Source: a candidate division WWE3 bacterium RIFOXYB1_FULL_43_24
GTDB lineage: Bacteria > Patescibacteriota > WWE3 > UBA101185 > UBA10185
Assembly (NCBI GenBank): GCA_001773135.1
Contig: MEVX01000015.1
Span: 1 to 40,287, forward strand
Direction: 5' to 3'
DNA length: 40,287 bases
Shown: piece by piece, positions 9,131 to 19,700 of the stretch
Layout: the number at the start of each line of letters is the position of its first letter
Position numbering within the stretch: the first letter of the stretch is position 1
Notes under the pieces: generated by a model
Told to the model about the DNA's origin: nothing
Databases searched by the model: none
The model's input: only the letters and a program-made list of their open reading frames with translations
Position numbers and translations under genes: made by a program

Positions 9131-10936
9131 TCAGTTCTGAGCTTCCAAAATAAGGGTCATAACCTTGCTCCCGTTGAGAAGGTATATTGTACTCTCGTCG
9201 GAAGTTACAGTTATATCTTTAAGTGAGTCCCACGATACCTGAGGTTCGTGTGTGTATTGCTTTATGAGTACGCCGTCGGTGTTCAGTACGACGACTCTTT
9301 GATTCAACGGATCAAGGATATAAATGTTATCAAAATCTATATCGGTAATTACTTTTGTAGCCCCCGCAAGAGTGCCATTTACTCCTTTTATTTCGAATGT
9401 ATTTTTATTCCCGCTTGTATATTTTGTAAGTTCTCCGTTAGCTGTGAGTAAGTAAATGCTGTAAGCAACTGTGAGAGAACGCGCGTCTTTAAATTCCGCG
9501 GATTGTCCCCACAACGTTTCGGAATACTGTGCGCCTTCCTTTTGGTATCTGTTTAGTTTGTCACCTGTTATTCCGTACAGGTAGTCTGAGTATGTATTTA
9601 TAATTTCCACTCCGGGCATATCGAAAGAAGTGACGCCAGCGGGGTCCTCGGGAGAGTAAGAGAAAAACTTATTATTTTGCAGGAAGCCTACTTTTCCGTC
9701 GGTGTTTATCAGAGATTTAATTCCGGGATATGCGGTTGTTTCTGCGTCGAATTTCGCGACATCCGTACCCGACTTATAAACTTTTCCCGATGTAGGATCG
9801 GTCACAATGAGATGTTCTCCGACGGAAACTATTTCATTAGGCTCCGCACTTTGGTCAGTAATTTTTATGTCATAAAAAATCTCGGGTGTTACACGTAGCA
9901 CTTTATATTGGCCGTCGTCTTTAGTAATTTCTGCTACATCTATAGCCTGTTCTTGAGGTTGGGTTGGTTCCACAGGGATTTCGTTCTGAACTTGTTGTGC
10001 CGGGGCTTCGTCTTTTTTCTTTCCGGAAAGTTGCCAGACTAACGCTCCAATTAATAGCAGTCCTAATACAGGTAGTAGAAATACAACCTTTTTATTTATT
10101 TTCGTACTCTGTTTTTTGTTAACCCCCGAGGTGTCGATCCTTGAAACTGTTTGTTTCTTTTTTGCAAAAAGGCCGGTGAATTTTTTAGCTAAGGGCACCG
10201 CTTTTTCAACACCTTTTCTTGCTCCTAATATTATTTTTTCAACCTGTTCCCTTTTTCTATTCCTACTAGCCTGTTTTTCGAGGCCAAAATCAATTGCTTC
10301 ATCTTCGGTAAAAGAAGTATCGATAATAAACTTCAAAAGTATGCACGCTTCATTTTCTTTTAAATTTTGTTCGGCGATTCTTATGGATAGCAATTTTTGC
10401 GGAGGGTAGTTTTTAGAAAACTGTTTTGAGCAAAGTATTACCACATCCTCATCCTTAACAATTCCTGACGCTGCGGTAAAGGTGCCTTCACTTACTGCTT
10501 CGATCGGTTTTACCCCGCCGTCCCGCATAAGATAACTATCAGCGTCGCCTACCCCCACTGCGTAAAATACGTTTCCCCACAAAACTCCGGCAGTAACATT
10601 CAGCTGTACTCCCGCAGGTTCTGCACTTAGCGCGTCGTTTGAGAGTTGTAATATTTTTTCTTTTGCTTCGACGATTGCCTTTTCCAGAGATTGAATAGGG
10701 GAGATGTTGTCCGATTGAAAATAACTGTTGTGAAGGATATCGCGTAGAACACGGTCTGTAAGCGCGGTGTCGAAATTGGCTGTTCCTGTAATTTCGTAGA
10801 CGGCGTAAATACTTCCTTTTTTAAGTAGAGTTTCTTTGGATTCCGGTTCTATTACTACACACTGTGCAAAAGAAGTAGCAAATTGTTGTAGAGAGGGATT
10901 TATTTCTTGGATTTTGGCGGTTAGTTTCTTTTTCAT
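9131..10936 (-). CDS. Membrane-anchored PP2C-like (probably catalytically degenerate) protein with C-terminal beta-propeller-like domain
   Basis: N-terminal PP2C-like GVGDADSYLMRDGGVKPIEAVSEGTF and DEDVVILCSKQFS; single TM VVFLLPVLGLLLIGALVWQLSG; repeated WxxL/YLL beta-rich C-terminus. Confidence 0.7.
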   Translation of the reverse strand: MKKKLTAKIQEINPSLQQFATSFAQCVVIEPESKETLLKKGSIYAVYEITGTANFDTALTDRVLRDILHNSYFQSDNISPIQSLEKAIVEAKEKILQLSNDALSAEPAGVQLNVTAGVLWGNVFYAVGVGDADSYLMRDGGVKPIEAVSEGTFTAASGIVKDEDVVILCSKQFSKNYPPQKLLSIRIAEQNLKENEACILLKFIIDTSFTEDEAIDFGLEKQASRNRKREQVEKIILGARKGVEKAVPLAKKFTGLFAKKKQTVSRIDTSGVNKKQSTKINKKVVFLLPVLGLLLIGALVWQLSGKKKDEAPAQQVQNEIPVEPTQPQEQAIDVAEITKDDGQYKVLRVTPEIFYDIKITDQSAEPNEIVSVGEHLIVTDPTSGKVYKSGTDVAKFDAETTAYPGIKSLINTDGKVGFLQNNKFFSYSPEDPAGVTSFDMPGVEIINTYSDYLYGITGDKLNRYQKEGAQYSETLWGQSAEFKDARSLTVAYSIYLLTANGELTKYTSGNKNTFEIKGVNGTLAGATKVITDIDFDNIYILDPLNQRVVVLNTDGVLIKQYTHEPQVSWDSLKDITVTSDESTIYLLNGSKVMTLILEAQN

Positions 10937-10938
10937 TT

Positions 10939-11178
10939 TTATAAATTAAGCAAGGCGGCGAGCAGTAAAATCAACGCCGCAAAAAAGTGTAAGCGTCCGA
11001 AAAAAGTGAACACACCTCCGAGAGGAGTGGAGAAACTTTTATTCATCAGTTTTATTTGTTTCATTAGCAGAAATGAGAAAACAGTGTAAAGAGCCACGAA
11101 AATAAAAACCACAACATCGGTAATTGCGATAATGCCGGCTTCGGGCAATAGGTTTTCTAAGTTAGGCATTGTTTCCAT
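10939..11178 (-). CDS. Small two-TM membrane protein
   Basis: 79 aa with two hydrophobic helices; overlaps the upstream gene by 17 bp and the downstream gene starts 2 bp after, so probably one operon. Confidence 0.7.
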   Translation of the reverse strand: METMPNLENLLPEAGIIAITDVVVFIFVALYTVFSFLLMKQIKLMNKSFSTPLGGVFTFFGRLHFFAALILLLAALLNL

Positions 11179-11722
11179 AGTGTTTTACCTTTGCAACTAA
11201 ATCGGATAAGACATCCCGTATTCTTGAAGGGTCTTCCACCCCGTGGAACTCAAATTCTCTTTTTTCTGCTGCGGTTTGTATAAAAAGGGAACCGATATTG
11301 AATGCAACGCCAAACGCCCCGGAAACATTTGAAGTTACGTCTTCAATATTATTCAATGTGGTTTCTGAAATATTTTTATAAAGGAACCCGGTGAAATCTA
11401 TATCTACAATTTTTTTATTCGTAATTATGAGTATATTGAAAAACCAGCCACAAGCGTTTTGAAGAAAAAATCCGAAAGAGAAGAGGTACCAGAGGACAGT
11501 GACTATTAGTACAGAACCCGCGTCGAGGAGAACCGGAGATCCTTCGGGGAGGAAACTAAAAACAAAAGGCACTAACAAAGGAAGGACAAAGAGGATTGCG
11601 GTTGCAGCTAACCAGGGAATGGTCAGGAGTGCGGATTTTCTTATCACGTATTTTATTCTCTCGTCGTCGTCCCTTCCGTCATAAGAGGTGGCTTTAGGGT
11701 TTTCCTGAAGTGATCCGAGCAT
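11162..11722 (-). CDS. Membrane protein with PH-like (bPH2-type) region
   Basis: Two TM segments, then IITNKKIVDIDFTGFLYKNISETTLNNIEDVTSNVSGAFGVAFNIGSLFIQTA, a bacterial PH-domain-like pattern. Confidence 0.7.
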   Translation of the reverse strand: MLGSLQENPKATSYDGRDDDERIKYVIRKSALLTIPWLAATAILFVLPLLVPFVFSFLPEGSPVLLDAGSVLIVTVLWYLFSFGFFLQNACGWFFNILIITNKKIVDIDFTGFLYKNISETTLNNIEDVTSNVSGAFGVAFNIGSLFIQTAAEKREFEFHGVEDPSRIRDVLSDLVAKVKHYGNNA

Positions 11723-11766
11723 GTTGCAATTATAGCATTACGGTGACCGACTTTGTGCTGTGCGGG

Positions 11767-13608
11767 TTAGTTTCTTTTCTCGAGGTCAAACAACCTACTT
11801 CTTATAGCGACGTAGCCGGGAGCCCGTAAATTAAAGACTGTCTTGAACGTGTCTCCATTAAGGGTAACTGTTCCATTGTCCGTTCCGAGTGGGACTTTGG
11901 AAGTATACCCGCCGTTGCTAATATCCACGTCAACAGAGGTAACCTTCGAGTATTTTTTGCCGTATTTATCAGCTTTCGAGGCCATTTCATCGAGAGAGTA
12001 CGGATCCCCGCCCCAGCAGCTTGTTGTAACCGGAGAGATGTGGTCTTTTTCGTCTCCCGTTCCGTTACTCCAAACTACATAAGCATTGAGAATGTCGGCC
12101 ATTTCTTTTTCTGAAAGCCATGGGTGGCTGTGACCGCAGGTGTCGTTGCTGCTGTAACTTTTTGTGTACCAGGCTTTGTAGAACCAGGGCGAGCCGGCTT
12201 TCTTTTCATAAGCATTTCCAGGCCAGCTTCCGTATGTGTCCCAGCCCACATTTTCAATGTAACCTCCTGTAGTAGAAGAGTAGTAAGTAACAACCCCATC
12301 GCTTACAATAATGCCTTTTGTGTCATCGACAGCATCTCTCCATTTTGAAGGGGGATTCTCACTTTTACTTTTCAGGAAAACCTGGCAGCTTTGTGTTGTA
12401 CAAATGCAGCTACCCTTTTTCTGGTACCTGTAAGCGTAGGATCTTGCCGCGATAGCCTGAGCTTTTAGAGCCTCTTTGTGCCAATCGCTCGGCATTTCCG
12501 CTATACCATAAAGGTACTTCTGAAAATCCATATCTCCCTGACCTTCTACACACAGCTTGTCGGGAAACCCACTTACCTTATCGACGCCCGTTTTGTAATA
12601 AAACTTTATAATATCCTCATAGCTTTTGCCGGAATCCGCGCGCCCTTTTGCGCCGTATTGGCTCATACCTTTGTAATGTGTGTAGGCTCCATAACTGAAC
12701 GCCGCGTAAGCAGGTTTAAAAGGGGGATCGGGAGTTTTTGATCCGGGGGGTTCGTAATCTCCCACAGAGCCGTATTCATCCCCATACTTTTGTTTCAAAA
12801 TACTTTGTTGTTTTTCGGACAATTCAGAAATCTCCTCTTCAAGATCTTCAAGTTTATTCTGGTAACCCGACTCCTTTTGTGCTACCTCACTTAACTCTCC
12901 CTGCGCAGAATTTTTCCGTGCATCCAGCTCAGCCTTTGCAGCTAAAAACTCTTTTTGTGTATCTTCAAGCTCTCCCTTCAATTTTTCTCCTTCGGCCTTA
13001 TCTTTTTCGTAGCTGTCTATTTCAGAATTTAATCCTGTAATTATTTTTATTGTTTCGTCGGTTACCGCAGTATTAAAAGCCTGGGATAGGGTAGCGAACT
13101 GAAAACCGTTTAAACCCGTGGAAGTGTTTGTTACCAAAAAAGTTTCAATGTCGTTTAGCAGGTGTCTTTTAGAATAAGTACGCACCACTTTGTTTCTAAG
13201 AGATATTTTTTCGGCAAGAGAAGTTTTTCTATCGGCAAGTACTGCATTTATTTCATCAAGCTGTTTTTTGATTTTAGTGATTTCATTTTGAAGGTCATCG
13301 ATCTCTGCTTGAGTAACGCTGATCTGGCTAAGAAGCCCGGAGATTTTTTGTGTTATCTCGTTTTTTGTTTCGCGGATTTGTGAGAGTTTGCTGCTTGTGG
13401 ATTGATATTCGTCTTCTTTTTCTTCGATTTGTTCGGCGTAACATGCGGCTTTGTCGTCGAGATCCGAGATGTTTTTGCAGGGGTCGTCGGCGAGGGTGGG
13501 AAATGCCAACAGTGCTACAACAAGAGAAAAAAATAAAATACGCTTGGCAAGCGCGGGTATTTCTGTATTTTGTGTGCTTGCCAGAACTCTTTTTTGCGGT
13601 GTGGGCAT
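11767..13608 (-). CDS. Secreted coiled-coil protein with C-terminal SpoIID/LytB domain
   Basis: Signal peptide; long coiled coil (EnvC/PcsB-like); FSYGAYTHYKGMSQYGAKGRADSGKSYEDIIKFYYKTG and KYLYGIAEMPSDWHKEALKAQAIAARSYAYRY are SpoIID/LytB signatures. Confidence 0.88.
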   Translation of the reverse strand: MPTPQKRVLASTQNTEIPALAKRILFFSLVVALLAFPTLADDPCKNISDLDDKAACYAEQIEEKEDEYQSTSSKLSQIRETKNEITQKISGLLSQISVTQAEIDDLQNEITKIKKQLDEINAVLADRKTSLAEKISLRNKVVRTYSKRHLLNDIETFLVTNTSTGLNGFQFATLSQAFNTAVTDETIKIITGLNSEIDSYEKDKAEGEKLKGELEDTQKEFLAAKAELDARKNSAQGELSEVAQKESGYQNKLEDLEEEISELSEKQQSILKQKYGDEYGSVGDYEPPGSKTPDPPFKPAYAAFSYGAYTHYKGMSQYGAKGRADSGKSYEDIIKFYYKTGVDKVSGFPDKLCVEGQGDMDFQKYLYGIAEMPSDWHKEALKAQAIAARSYAYRYQKKGSCICTTQSCQVFLKSKSENPPSKWRDAVDDTKGIIVSDGVVTYYSSTTGGYIENVGWDTYGSWPGNAYEKKAGSPWFYKAWYTKSYSSNDTCGHSHPWLSEKEMADILNAYVVWSNGTGDEKDHISPVTTSCWGGDPYSLDEMASKADKYGKKYSKVTSVDVDISNGGYTSKVPLGTDNGTVTLNGDTFKTVFNLRAPGYVAIRSRLFDLEKRN

Positions 13609-13704
13609 ACCCCCATATTATACCAGCTTAAGAAGTCTAAATTTATGTATAGCCGTTTAACTAAACCAGTAGTGAGGAAATCGCGATAAAATTTTTGTGG
13701 ATTT

Positions 13705-13733
13705 TTAACTGAATTGCTGGTAGATTTTATACA
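13705..13733 (+). promoter_or_regulatory. Candidate sigma70-type promoter of the Cys-rich pilin-like gene
   Basis: TTAACT-17 bp-TATACA, with ATG 5 nt after the -10. Confidence 0.6.
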
Positions 13734-13738
13734 GTAGT

Positions 13739-14809
13739 ATGAAGAGTCTCTATAAAAAGGAAATGCACAACTTACATAATTTGTCGGAAATGCCAAAGCA
13801 GTGGTTGTCTACAGGCTTATTTTTACTGCTTATGTTGGGTTTTTCGCAGGGAGCATACGCTCAGTGCGGAGGAGCATCAGAACCTTGTTGTGACAACACC
13901 TTGCCCCCATCAGCGGGGGAAACTGCGTGTCTTTCCGGGACTCTCCCCGCTACCTGTGTGTGCGATTCCGGCCTTTTTTGTGTTATTGGGCCCGCGAATC
14001 CGTTGGTTAGCACGTGTTCTAAGTGTTCGGACGCAGGAGATAGTTGTTGCTGGAATTGGAGCGCTGATTCGTATGTATGCCAGGGGGATACAATCCATTG
14101 CGATCAAGAGTCGAATAAATGTGTCGCTAATAGTTCGTTGCCAACATGTTCAAACGTTGGGGATTCCTGCTGTGTCGCTTTTGGTAGTACAAGGTACTGT
14201 GAAACAAATATTATACCGAACTTGGAGTGTAATTCGGCAACGGGATTCTGCTACATTCCCGATCAAACTTGTGGAACCGCACCGTTGAAATGTTGTCTCG
14301 ACCCGGTCGACCCTGTCCTTAACCCGGGAACCTGTTTGGGAACAGATGTTTGCGATGCTACAAAAGCAGATGCCGCAAGCTCAAAAGGTTATTGTATTGC
14401 TCAGGGCACTTGCGGCGGTCTTGACGAAATTTGCTGTACTACCGGAGATCAGTGCAACGATCCTTCGTGGAAATGTACCCTGGGATTTTGCCGCAACGAC
14501 GTGCCCGACGACTTTGGCGATTCTAGTTACTTCGGGTTTAAGACATATACAGGCCCCATAATAACCGACCTCGCCGGTTTACTAGCCCCAATTTTTAAAA
14601 TCCTCTTTTATACCGGCGTTTTTGTCGGAATTTTGGGTATTATTTACTCAGGTTATCTGCTTATAGCTAGTGAGGGAGACCCGGGAAGGGTAAAAGAAGG
14701 TAAGGACCAGTTTACAGCTGCTATATTAGGCACCCTTTTCGTGTTGTTGTCAGTATTTATACTGCGGGTTATAATTAACAATATCCTGGGGGTTAACTCA
14801 GGATTGTAG
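13739..14809 (+). CDS. Cys-rich secreted protein with C-terminal T4SS-pilin-like two-TM domain
   Basis: Signal peptide; five C-x5-CC modules; C-terminus FKILFYTGVFVGILGIIYSGYLLIASEGDPGRVKEGKDQFTAAILGTLFVLLSVFIL is pilin/VirB2-like. Confidence 0.75.
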   Translation: MKSLYKKEMHNLHNLSEMPKQWLSTGLFLLLMLGFSQGAYAQCGGASEPCCDNTLPPSAGETACLSGTLPATCVCDSGLFCVIGPANPLVSTCSKCSDAGDSCCWNWSADSYVCQGDTIHCDQESNKCVANSSLPTCSNVGDSCCVAFGSTRYCETNIIPNLECNSATGFCYIPDQTCGTAPLKCCLDPVDPVLNPGTCLGTDVCDATKADAASSKGYCIAQGTCGGLDEICCTTGDQCNDPSWKCTLGFCRNDVPDDFGDSSYFGFKTYTGPIITDLAGLLAPIFKILFYTGVFVGILGIIYSGYLLIASEGDPGRVKEGKDQFTAAILGTLFVLLSVFILRVIINNILGVNSGL

Positions 14810-14849
14810 ATGATTTTTTTGAGGGAGGTGTAGAAACTAAATAATTTAT

Positions 14850-15179
14850 ATGAACTTATTATCTTTATTAGAAACTAGGGTATACGCAATTGAACCCATG
14901 CAAACCGATCCTATACAAGGTATGCAAATAGAGTCAGTAACGTCACTCGTTACACTTATCACAAATATCATTATTATAGTAGGGTTGGCGTTAGTAGTGC
15001 TTTTCCTAGCTATAGGGTTCGTTAAGTATGTCACCTCAGGTGGGGACAAAAATGCAGTCGATTCTGCACAGAAAACTCTTACCTACGCAGTTATAGGAGG
15101 TGTCGGTTTGTTGTTGGTCTACGGAATAAGAGCTTTAATCCTAGGTTTGATGGGCGGTGCCGCTGTCCCTGAGTACTAA
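14850..15179 (+). CDS. T4SS-pilin/VirB2-like protein
   Basis: Two TM helices separated by FVKYVTSGGDKNAVDSAQKTLTYAVIGGVG. Confidence 0.75.
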   Translation: MNLLSLLETRVYAIEPMQTDPIQGMQIESVTSLVTLITNIIIIVGLALVVLFLAIGFVKYVTSGGDKNAVDSAQKTLTYAVIGGVGLLLVYGIRALILGLMGGAAVPEY

Positions 15180-15261
15180 TCACGGGGCCACCGCTTTAGT
15201 TTGTTGCTAAGTGGGCCCGGTAGGCCCGGGCTCCTGTTTTAATTTCGGACACACTATATAA

Positions 15262-15573
15262 ATGGATCCTTTTGAATGGACAAAAAGTACTGTTTCTCAA
15301 GTACAAACAGCTGTAGATACGAATAAGCAAACGGATTTGGCGGGACTCGCCACTATGTTTGCTAATATAGCCATAATCATAGGTTTCGGCCTCGCTCTTA
15401 TAGGAATGGCTTATTCTTTTGTCATATTTGTAACGGGAGGAGGAGACCCCAAGACCGTACAAAGGGCTAAGAGGTCCCTTACCTGGAGCGTAATAGCACT
15501 CTTAGTATCGGCGGGAGCGTGGGGAATTAAGTATGTCTTTTTCACTTTATTGGGTATTGGAGACCTAAGCTAA
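15262..15573 (+). CDS. T4SS-pilin/VirB2-like protein
   Basis: Two TM helices separated by FVTGGGDPKTVQRAKRSLTWSVIALL. Confidence 0.75.
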   Translation: MDPFEWTKSTVSQVQTAVDTNKQTDLAGLATMFANIAIIIGFGLALIGMAYSFVIFVTGGGDPKTVQRAKRSLTWSVIALLVSAGAWGIKYVFFTLLGIGDLS

Positions 15574-15588
15574 ATATTTAGGAAAAAT

Positions 15589-16077
15589 ATGCTCGATTTT
15601 TTAAACAAACCAAGTACAAAACTTATTTTAGGGTTTTTGATTTTAGGGGTGCTGTTTTACGTTTCATCGATCCGGGGGACTTTTGCTGCAGAATCTATCG
15701 GAGACCCCTATGGATCTACCCCTGCCGGAGAAACTGTAGATATGGACAACCCTACTTGGGATAACTTTGGGAATGTCCTTGTAAGGATATTGAACTGGGC
15801 GGTATACCTTGTGGGCATAGTTTTCGTTTTGGTTATAGCTTACGGCGCTTGGAAGGCTTCTATGGCATTGGGGGACCCCCGTGGTCTTGATTCTGCCAAA
15901 AATACATGGACCTACGCTTTGTTCGGAGCCCTCATAATAGGAGGCTTTTTCGCAATCTTTACCATAGTCTCAGGATTGTTTGGATTTAAAATTGGATTTG
16001 CGGACATTTTCTCGGGGATTATCGATGGTATTAAGGACTTTACAGAAGTTTCCACCCCGCCCCCATCGACGCCTTAA
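15589..16077 (+). CDS. T4SS-pilin-like membrane protein
   Basis: Three hydrophobic segments; GAWKASMALGDPRGLDSAKNTWTYALFGALIIGG matches the pilin-like loop; SD TTAGGA before ATG. Confidence 0.7.
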   Translation: MLDFLNKPSTKLILGFLILGVLFYVSSIRGTFAAESIGDPYGSTPAGETVDMDNPTWDNFGNVLVRILNWAVYLVGIVFVLVIAYGAWKASMALGDPRGLDSAKNTWTYALFGALIIGGFFAIFTIVSGLFGFKIGFADIFSGIIDGIKDFTEVSTPPPSTP

Positions 16078-16104
16078 TTAATCGGGGGGATTTTTCGTTA
16101 TTCT

Positions 16105-16707
16105 CTAATACGCGGTTTCATCAGGGGTATCTTGAAACTGTTCTGAAAATACTTGCTTGAATTTGGTTAAAGGCATTATTTCAAAATTGATTACGTAGTA
16201 AACACCTCTGGAAACTTCATTAAATACGATTGCCACACCACTATCAGGGTATACATATACGGTTCCAATGCTGGAGCGGGTAGGATACATGACACTGCCC
16301 GGGGTGCCGAGGCCCAGGTTTTTTAACAAATCGTCCACATTTCTTTCAATTTCCGATACAGGGGTTCTAGTCATAGATAAAACTTTTCCTCTTTCGTCAG
16401 TAATTATTTGTACCGCTGTATTGTTTTTACTATCGCGGAAGCGTGACAAGGTTAGTCCGCCCCTCAAAGCCTCTGTTCCCTTGAGCTCGAGTTCCGGGGT
16501 AGCTTCTTCTACGTCTACCAGGTTTTTACCTATCGAGCTGTCAACGGCAATTGTTTCTACAAATTTTTGTTTTTCGGTAGAAAACGTTGCCGGAGTACCT
16601 GTGGGTTTTGGTTTTTTGGTTCCGTAAATTGAAAGAAATAAAACACCTACAATCAGTAGACCTATGTAGGGGTAGTATTTTTTTAGGCTCTTAAAATATT
16701 TGTTCAT
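16105..16707 (-). CDS. Membrane-anchored hypothetical protein
   Basis: Revised start MNKYFKSLKKYYPYIGLLIVGVLFL (track ORF begins at 16791 and would overlap the next gene); one N-terminal TM; AAAGAG SD. Confidence 0.65.
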   Translation of the reverse strand: MNKYFKSLKKYYPYIGLLIVGVLFLSIYGTKKPKPTGTPATFSTEKQKFVETIAVDSSIGKNLVDVEEATPELELKGTEALRGGLTLSRFRDSKNNTAVQIITDERGKVLSMTRTPVSEIERNVDDLLKNLGLGTPGSVMYPTRSSIGTVYVYPDSGVAIVFNEVSRGVYYVINFEIMPLTKFKQVFSEQFQDTPDETAY

Positions 16708-16726
16708 CTCTTTACTCAAATTATAC

Positions 16727-19700
16727 CTAATTAGTGAATCCCCATATGAAATCACGGTGTAGTGGGTACGAGTTCCAAAACGCGTCTTCACTACTTGTGT
16801 CTGCGCCGCCCCCGGCGCAAGTCCCGAAGGTATTAATGTTCACCCAGTCTCCTATTGTTTCTGCGAAATCCTCCCAAATGTCGTTGCCGGGGCCGCAGTG
16901 GTAGTCATAGGTTGGTAGAGATCCCTCGCTGAACGCTGTATTAAACTCTACGGGTATGCCTAGGCGGTAATCGTAGATGTGCCCCAATTCGTGAGCCAGG
17001 AGGTAGTTTATCTTGGGTTGGCTCGTATAGTAAGAAACGCAGGTGTCGCCGAATGTAATTGTGTTGTTTCTGTACGCGCGCCCGCAGTCCTCCCCGGAAA
17101 TTCTTCTTAAAGTGACGGTTCCGGCGGCACCGCATACTTTTGGTAAGAAAGACCCTGTTTTCTGCGAGATAATTATAAGGGCGTTTTCAAAAAATGGTTG
17201 TTCAGTTCCCGATATGTTCTCAAAAACAAAACAGTCCAGAGGTATTGCTGGAGTGCCTATGCGTACGTACCTGATAAAAGACACTTCTTCCTCAGGGATA
17301 GCTTCAAAGTTCGGTGTTGTCACTGATATTTTGTTTTTAATTAAGGAATCTTCATAAGTAGCTCCCGCGAGTGTGATAGGCCCAAAAGTTACTTCTGTGG
17401 TAATCCCCGCTACATATGATGGTGCAACTTCTATTTGTGTGGGACCCTGCACAGGAGCTTCTCCATCTTTTAACATTGTCACGGTGTCTGTTACGACTAT
17501 AGGAGCGTCGGGTATGTCCATTTTGGGTGTAATTTTGATAGTGTAAGTCAGTTGAATTCCGGCGGTTAATTCCTCGTTAGGTATGCTTGTAGTTGCATTT
17601 AAAGGGAAATCGGGCGCACCGGAGAGAAAATTTATAATGACATCTTTTTCAATTTTAATTAAGGCGTTTTCACCTTGCGGTAAACCACCCCCGGCGTAAT
17701 CGCCACCATATCCCCCATTATCTCTTGTCGGGTCTATAGGAGAAATTGAGCTTAGGACTGTGCCAAAAAGTCCGTAAACAAGTATGTAAATCATTATTAA
17801 CGGAATTCCAATAACGTACATAGAAAACTTAACGACTTGCGCGATCTCTTTATCGACTTGAGCCATTGCTTTACTAAGATCGCCCTGTGCCAAAGCACCA
17901 ACGAAATTTTGTGAAAATTCAACAGCTTTTCTCGTTATAAAACGTATAAGGGGTTTTAAAACTTTTTCTATTAGTTTGTCGAAGATCACAGTACCACCGC
18001 CCGTCAGTACGTGCAGACCCTTTGTTGCCAACGCCGCGAGTACATCTGCTGTTAACTTCGAAACTTTTTCCGCGATTATAGTTTTTAATTGAAGTGCGGG
18101 GCGTATAAACTTTTGAAAAACAGGATTCCCGAATAGTTTGTGCTGAAGTTTGTTTAGTGCCATCCCCAGCCTTTGTATGTAACCTGCGTACTGGGTTGTG
18201 ATGTTTAGTGATCCGTAGAAACCATCTTCCTTTCTCAATGCCTTGAATAACTCGAACAGTTTTTCTTCGTCACCTTCTTTTAGATGATCAATGTCTATTC
18301 CGAAAGGCTTTGTTGCTCTCAGCCACTCTCTGTAATTTTCTATCTGTCTGTGTATGTACCTTCCCTGGTACGGATCTTTTGTCCACCACCCGACTACCTT
18401 ATTCTTAAACTTTTCTATCACGTTACCGTCTGCATCAAAAAGATTTTCTTTGCCTGATAGGATATCTTTTATATCCTGGGCACTTAACCCGTTATCTAAA
18501 TCTGCTAAAAAGCCGGAGTAGGTACCAATGAAGGCTAGTCTTGAATCCCCCAAGAATTTCTGTTTTTCCCCATCCAAGTCAATACTGAATTTGTATCGGA
18601 AAGCGCTATTAAAAACCTCGCTGTTTTTCAACTTTTTTGAAACTTGAGAATCGTCAATCACAAGGCCAAAATAGCCTACCTTTGCCAGTCTGTTTTGCAG
18701 AAGTTCTCCGGGAGTGTATCCCACAAGTTTTCTGGAAATTCTGTTCCAAACGAACCTCTCCATAAACTTACCTTGAGTTACTGCGTCGTAAAATTCTTCG
18801 ATGGCATAAGATCCTCTGTCCAGCTCAAGTCTGCTCGCAACCATACGTGCCTGGTTCCCAAAAAATCCCTTGTATGCCGGTAGACCATTTTCCTCAAATA
18901 ATTTCGCAATTTTTAAATTTCCGTTTTCATCCTGTTCGGTAGCAGCAAGAGTTTCGAGTTTCGAGAGGTAGGCACCTATTTGAAGCCTTTTCTCGTACTT
19001 CCCAAATTTTCCCGGCAGTGTTACATCACTATCTATTTTTCTTAGGAGATCTCGCTGGATGCTGGGGTCAAAAAGTCCGCCGCCTGTTAGTTCCTTACCA
19101 TTTACTTTGATGTTACTGATAATGTTTAAAAGTTCCCGTTCAGATATTTTGTTAACATTTTTTACAACCCCGTTTTTTATTTCCTTGCCTTCAAACTTAT
19201 TCAAAGCATCCCAAACTTGTTGTAGGTACTCCTTGTAAGCATCCCCCGATTTTTTTAGGTCGTCCGCAATAACTGCCAAACCCTTGTCTTTCAAGTCAAT
19301 TTTTCTCAATTCCTCTGAAATACTATCTATGCCCCCTTTTCCGGTAGCGACTCCAAGATCATTAATTCCAATGTGCTTTTGCAGGTCTGTTTTCAGAAAT
19401 AAAAGTCTGTCCTGGAATCTTGTTAATCCGCTTTCCGCTACAGTATCATCTCCTCTTTTTTTCGCCTCGGGATGTCCGGAGTAACGCGCCTCGAGAAATC
19501 CCTTTAGACCGTAATCAGCAAATATAGCTGTTCGGCTACTACCCATCTTCGACGCCATTTCCTGCTTGGCAGATAATGCTGCAGCTGCTTTTTTGAAATT
19601 CTCTCTTTCTGTAGAATCCTCAAAGAGTTCCCCGAATAAATCCTTTCGCGTCTTTGCTACAAACGCTTTTTTTCCATCTAGTTCTGCCCCCTGTTTTAGT

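Noticed and set aside
16708-16791. Longer N-terminus of the 16105-16791 ORF
   Set aside because: Overlaps the end of the 1266-aa gene; the internal ATG (16707) has an SD and is followed directly by the TM segment.
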